Assembly (NCBI GenBank): GCA_021151525.1
Contig: JAGKXD010000137.1
Location: 1-9,543, forward strand
DNA from: Cellvibrionaceae bacterium
GTDB taxonomy: Bacteria > Pseudomonadota > Gammaproteobacteria > Pseudomonadales > Cellvibrionaceae
Direction: 5' to 3'
Length of the DNA stretch: 9,543 bases
The notes beneath the pieces were generated by a model that had not been told where the DNA came from, did not search any database, and saw nothing but the letters and a program-made list of their open reading frames with translations. A program made the position numbers and the translations under genes. Positions 1-8,203 of the stretch are shown here, one piece after another; position 1 is the stretch's first letter; every line of letters starts with the position of its first letter.

Positions 1-2
1 TG

Positions 3-113
3 GATGCACTGGAACAGGAGTGGCCGCAGTTAACCTTTACCCTGATTGGCCAGGAAAACCTTAAAGCACTGAGCAATCACCCGCATGCCACCAAACAAAA
101 GGTGTATTCATGA
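3..113 (+). CDS. C-terminal end of an unrecognised gene, translationally coupled to dabA
   Basis: An open frame runs from the left edge to a TGA at 111-113 and encodes 36 residues, beginning DALEQEWPQLTFTLIGQENL and ending KQKVYS. The composition is protein-like, and the stop overlaps the dabA start as ATGA, the same arrangement seen at the next junction. I infer that this is the 3' end of the gene preceding dabA in the same operon. The fragment is too short to identify. Genes near dab loci elsewhere are often LysR-type regulators, PII-like proteins or carbonic anhydrases, but nothing visible here decides between them. The gene is cut by the window edge, not broken. Confidence 0.7.
   Translation, partial: DALEQEWPQLTFTLIGQENLKALSNHPHATKQKVYS
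102..108 (+). promoter_or_regulatory. Ribosome binding site for dabA
   Basis: A purine-rich AGGTG core lies about five bases upstream of the ATG at 110, inside the end of the preceding gene. Together with the ATGA overlap, it supports the ATG at 110 as the dabA start and suggests coupled translation. No promoter specific to dabA is visible, so transcription most likely begins upstream of the window. Confidence 0.5.
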
Positions 114-3097
114 ACGCTCCAGCAAAAGTAATGAACACCCAGCCGGATTTCCGGCTGCAAGCGCTCAGCGAAATAATTGAGGAGCTCGGCCATTACCTAC
201 CCAGTCAGCCTCCTTTGCACGCGTTCGTCCACCACAACACATTGCATCATTTCGAACACTTGCGTTTCGAGGATGCGGTCGTCAAAGCAGGAAAATTATT
301 TGACGCAGAGCCCTACCTCAAGGAGTCGGAATACCATCAATTTCTGGACAAAAATCGTATCACTGCACAGGATATTGATACTTCGGTCACCGAATATTTA
401 TGGGAGTTCCCTTATCCCAACGACTCCGTTTTAAACTTGTCAACCAAAGAATTTTTTGTCCAACGCCTGCGAAAATTTATTCCAGTTCCTGAAGCGTCGA
501 CGATTGACTATTTAATTGATGAGCAAGGTCTATTGCAAAAACTCTCCCAACTGGTGTCAGCAGAACGTGCGGCGGAGCTTTCACGTATTGCAAGCCTTCA
601 TACAGGCGAATCATCCGTTCGCACAGCCATTCCGCAATTTTTGCACCAACTGTGGCAGACCTTCAAAGGATTAAATATTGACTTTATAGCAGAGGCTCCC
701 AAACCAAAACGGTTACGCGATTATATTTTTGGCTTAACCAATAGCGATATGGATGAACTGGTACACCCCATTTTAATTAGAATGTCAGCCGCCTATTTAG
801 ACCAAGGTGTTGCTCACTGGGCGATGCCGAACCGCGAGCAGGGTTTACTACACTGCTTCAAAATGCTCTACAGCCAACCTTTAAGCGGACCAAACTTTTT
901 ACTGAAAAATCTGAAGCCATTGCTTGAAAGCACCGAGATCAAACAGGCCTCTGCCCTGGAAATTATCGACTGGGCATTAAAAAGGTTAAATATCAGCGCG
1001 AGCGAAGAATCCGAATTTTTGCTCCACACCTTACTCGCGCTGCGCGGCTGGGCAGGGATGATTCAACATTTTGAACAGCGACCCGACCGGGCTCCAGTGC
1101 AAGCCCTTAATGCACGCCTGAATGATTTTCTCGCAATACGTCTGCTATTAGAAATAGTTATCGGGGAGCAACTGCTCCAGCAACATTGTGAAATGCGGCT
1201 GGATTTCAATGAAGTAAAATTGCGTTATTTAGCCCAATTGGATAACAAATACGAAACCCGGAATCGCAAAACCAAAATTATTTACGAAGCATTTATTGCG
1301 GCGCAATTCATGCCGGTATCGGCCCAGTTGCTGTTCGACTACGACTCAGCACTTGCCTGGGTTAAACATATTCACTATCTCGATGATACGCTACGCAGAC
1401 GCTTGTTACATTTAGCGTTTGAAGGGTACCACCGGGATCAAACGCTTAGCGCATTACAAATACACAGCAAGGCAGTACTGCCGACTATCGCCCCGCAACG
1501 CAACCCTATAGTACAAGCTGTTTTTTGTATCGATGATCGAGAAGAGTCAGTCCGCCGGCATATCGAAGAAATATTGCCCAATAGCGAGACTCTTGGCTTT
1601 GCCGGATTTTTTGGTGCGGCAATTCAATACCAGGGAATGCACGACATTCGTTCCAAACCCCTCTGCCCGGTAGTCATCAAGCCCAAACATTTTATTCAGG
1701 AAGTCGCTGAAAATGCACGCGCACATACAAGTTATAAATTCAAGCAAAAAAAAATCGGCCAACTGAAATATCATCGCGATGTTTCAAGCAAGACGTTAAC
1801 CCGCGGTTCAATCTACACCGCCCTGCTCGGTTGGTTCAGTATAGTTCCGTTGATTTTGCGTAGTGTCTCTCCCAGTCTCTACATCAAAATTGAGCATTTA
1901 CTTCATGCATCAGTGGGCGACTCCCCCAAAAGTCGCCTGATCATCGAAAGCGAACATGAGCATGAAGAGCCGTTAAAAGCGGGTTACTCAGTGAAAGAAA
2001 TGAGCGACATAGTTGAAACGACCCTAAAGACGCTTAATATTCTTCACAACATTAGTAACCTGGTGTTTTTCGTGGGGCACGGCTCCTGCAGCCTCAACAA
2101 TCCCCACGAGGCGGCTCACGATTGCGGCGCTACAGGTGGTGGACGTGGTGGCCCGAATGCTAGAACCTTTGCCGCTATGGCCAACCATCCTCTGGTACGC
2201 CAAACCCTGGCGCTGCGCGGATTCGCTATTCCAGAAACGAGCTGGTTTATTGGTGCCTACCACAATACCTGTGACGACTCGTTTACTTACTATGATGAAG
2301 ATTTGCTGCCAGAAACATTGCGTGAACAATACCAGCAAGTTAAATCAGCGTTTGATCAAGCGAGTATGCTTGATGCCCATGAACGTTGCCGGCGCTTTGA
2401 AACTACCCCGAGCAACATTTCCGCCAACGAAGCACTTGAATATGCGCAAATTCATTCAAATGATCTGGCAGAGCCCAGGCCTGAATACGGTCACGCCACC
2501 AATTCCATTTGTATAGTTGGCCGCAGGGCACGCAGTCGCGGACTGTTTCTGGATCGCCGTGCATTTCTTGTATCCTACGATCCAACTGCGGATGCCACCG
2601 GACAAATATTGAAAAATTTACTGCTGGCAGTTGGCCCTGTGGGAGCCGGTATTAATCTCGAATACTATTTTAGTTTTGTCGACCCGGTTAAATATGGATG
2701 CGGCACCAAACTACCTCACAACATCTCAGGATTGGTCGGGGTAATGGACGGCCATGCAACCGACCTGCGAACTGGATTGCCTTGGCAAATGGTAGAAATT
2801 CATGAGCCTGTGAGATTGTTGGTTGTGGTAGAGAGCACGCCAGAACAGCTGGAACAAATTCTCAATAGTACGCCAAGCCTGGTTCCCCTCGTCTTGAATC
2901 GGTGGATTCAAATAGCGGCTCTGGACCCCCATTCTGACCAGTGCTTTATGTTCACTCCACGCGGTTTTGTGCCCCATACACCGACCACGGAAAAACTGGA
3001 AGCACATCAAAGCTCTGCCCACTATTATCGTGAATCCAGGGAATTTTTAGCACCTACACAAATCTTCGCAGCCATGCAAACCGAGTCCAACCTATGA
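110..3097 (+). CDS. dabA: DabA-type inorganic carbon transporter subunit (UPF0753 / DUF2309)
   Basis: This 995-residue soluble protein belongs to the UPF0753/DUF2309 family (PF10070), whose characterised member is DabA of the DAB carbon-accumulation complex. The family resembles beta-carbonic anhydrases and is thought to hydrate CO2 to bicarbonate one way at the cytoplasmic face of a membrane partner. All four proposed zinc-site residues are visible. C473 and D475 lie in VFCIDDREE; H657 and C672 lie in FVGHGSC and HDCGATGGG. The C-x-D spacing and the 15-residue H-to-C spacing match C351, D353, H524 and C539 of Halothiobacillus neapolitanus DabA. Other family signatures are the N-terminal FVHHNTLHHFE (residues 39-49) and the glycine-rich GATGGGRGGPNARTFA after C672. 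At 995 residues it is a long-form member, larger than the roughly 830-residue characterised DabA. There is no signal peptide or clear membrane segment. The gene overlaps its membrane partner by ATGA, as expected for an obligate complex. Family assignment is firm; a role in carbon supply in this host is inferred. Confidence 0.95.
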   Translation: MNAPAKVMNTQPDFRLQALSEIIEELGHYLPSQPPLHAFVHHNTLHHFEHLRFEDAVVKAGKLFDAEPYLKESEYHQFLDKNRITAQDIDTSVTEYLWEFPYPNDSVLNLSTKEFFVQRLRKFIPVPEASTIDYLIDEQGLLQKLSQLVSAERAAELSRIASLHTGESSVRTAIPQFLHQLWQTFKGLNIDFIAEAPKPKRLRDYIFGLTNSDMDELVHPILIRMSAAYLDQGVAHWAMPNREQGLLHCFKMLYSQPLSGPNFLLKNLKPLLESTEIKQASALEIIDWALKRLNISASEESEFLLHTLLALRGWAGMIQHFEQRPDRAPVQALNARLNDFLAIRLLLEIVIGEQLLQQHCEMRLDFNEVKLRYLAQLDNKYETRNRKTKIIYEAFIAAQFMPVSAQLLFDYDSALAWVKHIHYLDDTLRRRLLHLAFEGYHRDQTLSALQIHSKAVLPTIAPQRNPIVQAVFCIDDREESVRRHIEEILPNSETLGFAGFFGAAIQYQGMHDIRSKPLCPVVIKPKHFIQEVAENARAHTSYKFKQKKIGQLKYHRDVSSKTLTRGSIYTALLGWFSIVPLILRSVSPSLYIKIEHLLHASVGDSPKSRLIIESEHEHEEPLKAGYSVKEMSDIVETTLKTLNILHNISNLVFFVGHGSCSLNNPHEAAHDCGATGGGRGGPNARTFAAMANHPLVRQTLALRGFAIPETSWFIGAYHNTCDDSFTYYDEDLLPETLREQYQQVKSAFDQASMLDAHERCRRFETTPSNISANEALEYAQIHSNDLAEPRPEYGHATNSICIVGRRARSRGLFLDRRAFLVSYDPTADATGQILKNLLLAVGPVGAGINLEYYFSFVDPVKYGCGTKLPHNISGLVGVMDGHATDLRTGLPWQMVEIHEPVRLLVVVESTPEQLEQILNSTPSLVPLVLNRWIQIAALDPHSDQCFMFTPRGFVPHTPTTEKLEAHQSSAHYYRESREFLAPTQIFAAMQTESNL

Positions 3098-4416
3098 ACC
3101 ACCTTTTAATTATTGCATTTTTGCTCCCGTTCTTTAGTAGCTTGCTACTCGGGTTGCTAATGATGTTTAAGCAATATCAAATTGAAATTTTCTACTCCAA
3201 GTTAACTTACTGCATATTCGCGCTGAATATTTTGCTATTTATGGCAATTTTTGTCGCTAGCTTGTCCCCTGGAATACAAGCCGCCGTCTCACACACAGAG
3301 GAATTGTCCAACCATTTACAACTAGGCCCTATTGCCATTCTGGCGGACACCTACTCAAGTATTTTGGTCATCTTCTATTGCTTATTGATATTGCTCATTT
3401 CGATTTTTTCGCGCCGCTATCTTCATAAAGACCCCGGCTATTTTCGTTTTTATTTCTTTTTGAATTTATTTGGCGCTGGCGTACAAACGACGTTAATAGC
3501 AGGCAATCTCAGTTTAATGATGATCGGCTGGGAAGCAGTAGGTGTTGCATCGGCTATGCTGATTTCATTTTTCTTTGAACGTTCTAAACCAGTCGAGCAT
3601 GGATTACGCGCATTCTTTACATATCGAATTTGCGATCTCGGGTTCGTTATCGCTTTTATGCTATTGCACACAGCCAATCTACCTACTTCCTTTAATTTTG
3701 GATTTAGCGAACTTTGGCAAACCTTGCCCAGCCCCAATAACAGTGGAACCGCATTACTCATTGGTTTGGCATTAGTATTTGCTGCATCAGGAAAATCCGC
3801 ACAACTTCCATTTTCTGGCTGGTTACCAAGAGCGATGGAAGGCCCAACACCTTCCTCTGCTATTTTTTATGGTGCGATTTCGGTTCACCTGGGTGCATTT
3901 TTACTATTACGTTGCGCTCCGCTCATCGAACAATCTCTTTTACTAAAGGGAGCTATTCTGACAATTGCTATTGCGACTGCAATACACAGTACCTTATCCG
4001 GCAGGGTACAAACTGATATTAAAAGTTCGCTTGCCTACGCCTCATTAACCCAAGTCAGCGTAATTTGGATAGAAATAGCGCTCGGGTTTCATACACTTGC
4101 GATTGTTCACATGATCGGACATGGCGCACTAAGAAGCTTGCAGATCCTCAAATCGCCCAGCGCGCTACACGAGCATCAACATCTGGAGGAAGCATTAGGA
4201 ACACAAATTCCATCTAAAGCACAACATCTGGAAAAGCTAATCCCTGGATCATTACAACTCTGGTTATATCGCCACAGTCTTGATCGCGGATTTGCAGATG
4301 CAATTATATTTAGTTGGATTTTCAGTCCAATGAAACGTTTTCTCAACCGTATCGAGCGCGCTGACCAGAAATGGGTCAACATGATTAACAGAACACCAAA
4401 CCCTGGAAGCAAATAA
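3094..4416 (+). CDS. dabB: DabB-like, NuoL-family antiporter subunit, short form
   Basis: This 440-residue membrane protein of the proton-conducting antiporter family (PF00361; NuoL/MrpA/DabB relatives) should anchor DabA and couple it to an ion gradient. About 11 hydrophobic segments are visible up to residue 352. An 85-residue tail follows, containing an amphipathic stretch (about 384-430, LYRHSLDRGFADAIIF onward). Channel residues can be aligned with E. coli NuoL: E147 in GWEAVG (NuoL E144), K234 in GKSAQLPF (K229), D308/K310 in TDIKSSLAYAS (D303/K305), and H339 and H343 (H334/H338). The lysine equivalent to NuoL K342 is R347. NuoL H254 appears to be Y259, with H265 a helical turn or two later. 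The protein ends before the region that holds TM12-14 in NuoL (613 residues). It is also shorter than typical DabB proteins, so it may need the next gene to complete the membrane unit. It starts at ATG 3094, overlapping the dabA stop, with only a weak ribosome site. Naming it dabB rests on the family and on linkage to dabA. Confidence 0.85.
   Translation: MNHLLIIAFLLPFFSSLLLGLLMMFKQYQIEIFYSKLTYCIFALNILLFMAIFVASLSPGIQAAVSHTEELSNHLQLGPIAILADTYSSILVIFYCLLILLISIFSRRYLHKDPGYFRFYFFLNLFGAGVQTTLIAGNLSLMMIGWEAVGVASAMLISFFFERSKPVEHGLRAFFTYRICDLGFVIAFMLLHTANLPTSFNFGFSELWQTLPSPNNSGTALLIGLALVFAASGKSAQLPFSGWLPRAMEGPTPSSAIFYGAISVHLGAFLLLRCAPLIEQSLLLKGAILTIAIATAIHSTLSGRVQTDIKSSLAYASLTQVSVIWIEIALGFHTLAIVHMIGHGALRSLQILKSPSALHEHQHLEEALGTQIPSKAQHLEKLIPGSLQLWLYRHSLDRGFADAIIFSWIFSPMKRFLNRIERADQKWVNMINRTPNPGSK
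4403..4409 (+). promoter_or_regulatory. Ribosome binding site for the second antiporter-like gene
   Basis: A GGAAG core sits about eight bases before the ATG at 4418, within the last codons of the preceding gene, whose TAA ends at 4416. The one-base gap and good spacing support this start and co-translation with the dabB-like gene. Confidence 0.5.
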
Positions 4417-4417
4417 C

Positions 4418-5719
4418 ATGATTCTTTTACTTCATCTGGTAATGGGCGTTGCAATGGCAATCGGGGCATTTTCTATTCATAAAAAGGCCCCGACAATAAA
4501 AGCCAAAAAAATTACCACCCGAATCGGCTGGCTGTTGGTTTTTATCGCAGCAACGACGAGCATAGTCCAATGCATTAAATACCCAACTGGCGTTGAGCCA
4601 ATCGGCGACTTTTTACTGGTTAACGGAAATATTCCTTGGCTGGAATTATTTCTAAGCTTGGGTCTACTAATCGCTGTGTCATTTGCTTCCATCAAGGACC
4701 ACACAACAACCACGTTTAAAGCAATCCTATCTTTTACTGCCCTGGTAAATATTTCATTTTCAATTAACCATTGGATCGCTCCCGTATTAGGCTGTGCACT
4801 GGCAACTGTTTACGCATCTGCTTTCTATCGGCGCGCAGAAAAAAGCCAATCGACGATTTTTTCGATTTACCAACTTGGTGGTTTAGGGATTTTTTCGCTT
4901 GGATTATTTTTATTAGAATGTACTGAGTTCCAGCAATCGGGCATGGGGCTAATTGCATTAGCTATCGCTATTCGTCAAGGACTATTCCCCTTTAGCAGTG
5001 CCCAGATCCAGTTTCTGAATAATGCGCCTTTTGGTTTTGGCTTTTTATACAGTAGCTTACACCTTGGTATTCTCGGATTTTTAGCAACGCGGTCAATTGA
5101 CTGGAATGACACCGGTTTAACCATCATAGCCGCCAGTGCTTGCATCACCAGCTTAGGTGCTGCGCTATTAGGATTAAACCAAAAGGATGGAAAACTTTCT
5201 GTAAGCTATTTAATGCTTAGCCAATCGGGCTTTATGACCTTCGCTTGGGCAATTAATCAAGGCCAATTATCATCTGATCTGTTAATTATGTGGTATAGCA
5301 CCGCCATCGCCACTCTTGGATTCGCAGGCATATTGCACAGTCTGGCCGCACGTCGAGGAAATCTCTCCTTAACCAGCGCGAATGGCAACTACGCGCACAC
5401 ACCGAAAATGGCAAGCTACAGCCTATTGATGGGCTTGGCCAGCGCGGGATTTCCTTTAACACTGGGTTTTTCTGCCATAGAAGAAATTTTTTTGAGCAGC
5501 TTTGCTACCGCCCCTTGGCTGACAACCATTGTGGCGTTGGCAGTATCGATTAACAGCATTAATGTCATGCGTTTGTTCTTTATGCTGTTTACCGGGCGAC
5601 GAAAAAACCTCTATGAACCGGATTTAACTTCACAAGAAAACTGGGCCGCCGCATTGAACACCCTTGTTCTGTTTGCTGGAGCATTGGTGCCCTATTCTCT
5701 GATCGCTACGCTTAACTAA
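4418..5719 (+). CDS. Degenerate NuoL/NuoM-like membrane subunit, second dab membrane partner
   Basis: This 433-residue protein has about 14 predicted membrane helices, the number in NuoM and MrpD. The fold appears to be that of the antiporter family. RQGLFPF (186-192) matches the position of KSAQLPF in family members, FLYSSLHLGILGF (209-221) matches the following helix, and SAGFPLTLGFSAIEEIF (about 345-361) matches the GxPxxxGFxxEE motif before TM13. The charged proton-path residues are mostly lost. The TM5 glutamate is replaced within WIAPVLG, the TM7 lysine is R186, and the TM11 His/Lys cluster is absent from MWYSTAIATLGF. H215 and the acidic pair in AIEEIF remain. The gene starts one base after the dabB-like stop, so it is very probably part of the same complex. 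I infer a structural or modulatory membrane subunit that supplies helices missing from the short DabB. It could instead be a diverged, independently acting antiporter. The product class is fairly certain; the specific role is not. Confidence 0.75.
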   Translation: MILLLHLVMGVAMAIGAFSIHKKAPTIKAKKITTRIGWLLVFIAATTSIVQCIKYPTGVEPIGDFLLVNGNIPWLELFLSLGLLIAVSFASIKDHTTTTFKAILSFTALVNISFSINHWIAPVLGCALATVYASAFYRRAEKSQSTIFSIYQLGGLGIFSLGLFLLECTEFQQSGMGLIALAIAIRQGLFPFSSAQIQFLNNAPFGFGFLYSSLHLGILGFLATRSIDWNDTGLTIIAASACITSLGAALLGLNQKDGKLSVSYLMLSQSGFMTFAWAINQGQLSSDLLIMWYSTAIATLGFAGILHSLAARRGNLSLTSANGNYAHTPKMASYSLLMGLASAGFPLTLGFSAIEEIFLSSFATAPWLTTIVALAVSINSINVMRLFFMLFTGRRKNLYEPDLTSQENWAAALNTLVLFAGALVPYSLIATLN

Positions 5720-5727
5720 ACTCACCA

Positions 5728-5749
5728 GGCCCCGTGCAATGACGGGGCC
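5728..5749. terminator. GC-rich hairpin between convergent operons
   Basis: GGCCCCGT (5728-5735) pairs perfectly with ACGGGGCC (5742-5749) around a six-base loop, starting eight bases after the stop of the dab operon. It sits where a terminator for the left block is expected, and it could also act on the right block. No U-tract follows on either strand, so it may be a weak or Rho-assisted terminator, or a 3' end that protects mRNA from exonucleases. Its minus-strand sequence also lies in the open frame that continues past the TAG of the 770-residue gene. Confidence 0.5.
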
Positions 5750-5838
5750 AAACGATCAGCCGTTGCTTGCTCATAATCCCTCCACAGCTCCCAAGTCTTT
5801 TTTGGTAACTCGCGCAAGCTAAACGCTATACTTTTCAA

Positions 5839-8151
5839 CTAACCGTTTATGCTGCCATTACCCAACCTATCAATTAACAACTGCCGCACTTCTTTTTGCT
5901 CAAAAAACGACGTATGGAAAACATGTTGTTTTTCTTGAATTCCAAATTCAGGTCCTGATGTAATAGCAATTGTTGAAATTACACCATCATCAAATATTCC
6001 GGCCCCATCATAAGGAACTACGCCATCATTTCTTGCTCCTTTGAATACAAATTTATCCAGTCCAATATTATCAAGCATATCCAGCAACACTCCATCGGGC
6101 TCATAGTTGGAACGTGTGTAAATATATTCACAGCCTTTTTGATTGATGGGCATATTTAATTCTTTGAATATAGGGGATTTGGTGGACATGCACTGAATAC
6201 CAGGAAACGACTTTACACCGTACTCAACCGCTTTTAATAAAGATGTAACTAACTGCAGTGGGAAATAGGTGTTAGTAACACTGCTTAACGCGGAGAAGGT
6301 ATTTACCAAAGCCTCAATTTTATCAGGATCTGCCAACGGAGAACCCTGGCAGGCACCGGCAACAAAGATGACTTTACCCACGTTGATTTTTCTGGCATCC
6401 AGAACGCCATCAAATGTAGAGTGCTCGAGTAACGAGCGCACCACGCCTGCCCCTCGACTGTGACATACGATATCAAGGCTACAATCATTAGGCAGCAATT
6501 TAAGCAAATCTTCCGCGTTCTGAACCACATCCTTAGCAACAGTCCAGTGGTCGAAACAGATAATCCTAGAGTAATGCGGAGAAATTTTCCCTAGCAAATT
6601 ATCGCCCCAACGATCAAGCAGCAACTCTTTGAAAGCACCCTTGGCAGAACTGAAAATGCCATGAACAAGCAGTAAATATTTGGCACCAGATGGAAGGGCT
6701 TGAGGGTGTTCCACTAGCTCACCAATTGTTTTACCGATAGGACTATCCAACAATTTCATTTGATATAACTTCGCGGGCACCTTCTTGCCAAAAGCCAAGT
6801 CTTCAACATGTTTGGCAAGGTAACCCGACAAATTATTGACAATAAAATCTTTAACTTTATCTACTACTTTGTGCTTAATAATTCGAACAACTGCAGCAAT
6901 ACCATCCGTTATAAAGCCACCACGAGAGCGCTTAGCAACTTGTGGCGGCATTAAATTTAAATTAAATACTGTGCCTCCCGTCTTCCCAGGCTTAGCCTTA
7001 TGCCAAAAAAATACACCGTTAACCTCAACAATTACTACAACAAATTCGTTATCACCGGAATCTACATGAAGCTGAACTTTGATGCCAGTATCCGTGTTTG
7101 CATCTGCGGCAAGCAATTCCAAGGCGCCAGCTTCTTCGAACCCATCACTCTTTAACGATTTGGCGACTGACTTGGCATCAGCATAAATATCATGGGCAAA
7201 ATATCCCCTGCCTTGGTCAGCCTGCTTCTCAAGGGGAGCTACTTCGCTATTAATTTTCAGATTGTGGGTTTCAGAATAGATTTCAACTTTGCACGTTTTA
7301 AGCGCAATTGATTTCCTGGTTTTACAATTCACCTCAGCAGGTTCTGTAAGAGGCGTTACGCCCATCTCTTTATATCGATTACCCCGTCGCGCCATGCGCG
7401 CTTTATTTTTCCGATTGCGTCGGTATTCTGCCCAGCCAAGTTGCTGTTCCGCTGGAATACTCATCCTTACAGGATCAATCCCAAACGCTGTCTCATGTTC
7501 ATTTTTAGCAGGATCAAAAAATCCGACATACCCGCCGGGATTAATTCCAAAGGAAGGAAGTGTTTGAAGCCCCAGCAAACCAGGCACTTGATACTGACTA
7601 CCCAAGAAATCATTGCGGCTACCTGGTTCGGCAGATTCAGTAAAATATAGCGGCAAAACAAAGTTTGAAACCTCAACACCGTCTATTTCATAAGTTTCAT
7701 CCTGCACGGCATCACACATCTCATGCCAATGATAAACTTTACGGCGCTTATCTCTGGGATGCGGACCTCGCACCAATGTATTCGCCCGACTATCGCCCAG
7801 CAATTCCAATACTTCATGTGAAAAAGTTACCGTCCAGTTTTCATATAGCTCCGCAGCTATATCAGCAAATACGAATCCATAAGGAATACCTTTAAAATTA
7901 GCGTCATGGTAACCCAAGGCATTTTGCACATCGGACTTATCCCAAATATAAATAATGGCATCTCCCAACATATCGATCGGCTTATCAATATCTGGACGAT
8001 TAACCGAACACCCCTCCAATCTAAGCGTTGCGCCAATATGCCAGTAGGGCTTGAAATCTTCATTGATTTGGCGATTGATTGCACGAATTGCAGTAATAAT
8101 TTCAAAATCAGACAGCAACCCATGAGACATATTAATGACAGATATACGCAT
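5839..8151 (-). CDS. Fusion of an HExxE zincin-like domain and an alpha/beta-hydrolase
   Basis: This 770-residue protein has no evident signal peptide or membrane helix and is presumably cytoplasmic. Residues 1-255 match, from memory, an uncharacterised predicted metallopeptidase family of bacteria with an N-terminal I-S-V-I-N motif, a GYHD loop, a SHEVLE helix, an E-x-C-D segment followed by YEIDGVEVSNFVLP, and GGYVGFFD. Candidate zinc ligands are H112 and E116 of HEVLE, with E113 as the base and E144 in HEMCD. A linker region (about 256-490) contains a beta-rich patch around 355-385. Residues 490-765 form an alpha/beta-hydrolase resembling the domain now called DUF7379, often found beside CHAT proteases: LLLVHGIFSS gives the oxyanion turn (H497-G498), S565 in CHSRG is the nucleophile, D709 in RNDG is the acid, and H743 or H746 the base. 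The ATG at 8151 has a GAGGGA site about nine bases upstream. It is the last gene of a three-gene minus-strand unit. Substrates are unknown; a protease-esterase acting on protein or lipid is possible. Confidence 0.85.
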   Translation of the reverse strand: MRISVINMSHGLLSDFEIITAIRAINRQINEDFKPYWHIGATLRLEGCSVNRPDIDKPIDMLGDAIIYIWDKSDVQNALGYHDANFKGIPYGFVFADIAAELYENWTVTFSHEVLELLGDSRANTLVRGPHPRDKRRKVYHWHEMCDAVQDETYEIDGVEVSNFVLPLYFTESAEPGSRNDFLGSQYQVPGLLGLQTLPSFGINPGGYVGFFDPAKNEHETAFGIDPVRMSIPAEQQLGWAEYRRNRKNKARMARRGNRYKEMGVTPLTEPAEVNCKTRKSIALKTCKVEIYSETHNLKINSEVAPLEKQADQGRGYFAHDIYADAKSVAKSLKSDGFEEAGALELLAADANTDTGIKVQLHVDSGDNEFVVVIVEVNGVFFWHKAKPGKTGGTVFNLNLMPPQVAKRSRGGFITDGIAAVVRIIKHKVVDKVKDFIVNNLSGYLAKHVEDLAFGKKVPAKLYQMKLLDSPIGKTIGELVEHPQALPSGAKYLLLVHGIFSSAKGAFKELLLDRWGDNLLGKISPHYSRIICFDHWTVAKDVVQNAEDLLKLLPNDCSLDIVCHSRGAGVVRSLLEHSTFDGVLDARKINVGKVIFVAGACQGSPLADPDKIEALVNTFSALSSVTNTYFPLQLVTSLLKAVEYGVKSFPGIQCMSTKSPIFKELNMPINQKGCEYIYTRSNYEPDGVLLDMLDNIGLDKFVFKGARNDGVVPYDGAGIFDDGVISTIAITSGPEFGIQEKQHVFHTSFFEQKEVRQLLIDRLGNGSING

Positions 8152-8203
8152 GGTAATTATTCCCTCATTAGATTCAGCACCAAAATCAAACTGGTAGATT
8201 CAT

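Noticed and set aside
2024..2338. Open frames of 75-126 codons opposite or out of frame within dabA
   Set aside because: They lie wholly inside a well-supported gene with all catalytic motifs, show no ribosome site of note, and have compositions typical of shadow frames.
3094..5719. Complex I (nuo) or Mrp antiporter operon fragment
   Set aside because: The antiporter-like genes are attached to dabA by overlapping stops and starts, and no other nuo or mrp subunit is present.
3094..5719. One full-length dabB gene broken by a frameshift into two
   Set aside because: The second protein has its own N-terminal helices, a complete set of about 14 membrane segments and a ribosome site, so it is a separate homologous subunit and not the missing C-terminus of the first.
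5722..5784. Short minus-strand ORF starting at an ATG preceded by GGAGGG-like sequence in the junction
   Set aside because: It would encode only about 20 residues, runs through the hairpin, and is out of frame with the more protein-like extension of the neighbouring gene.
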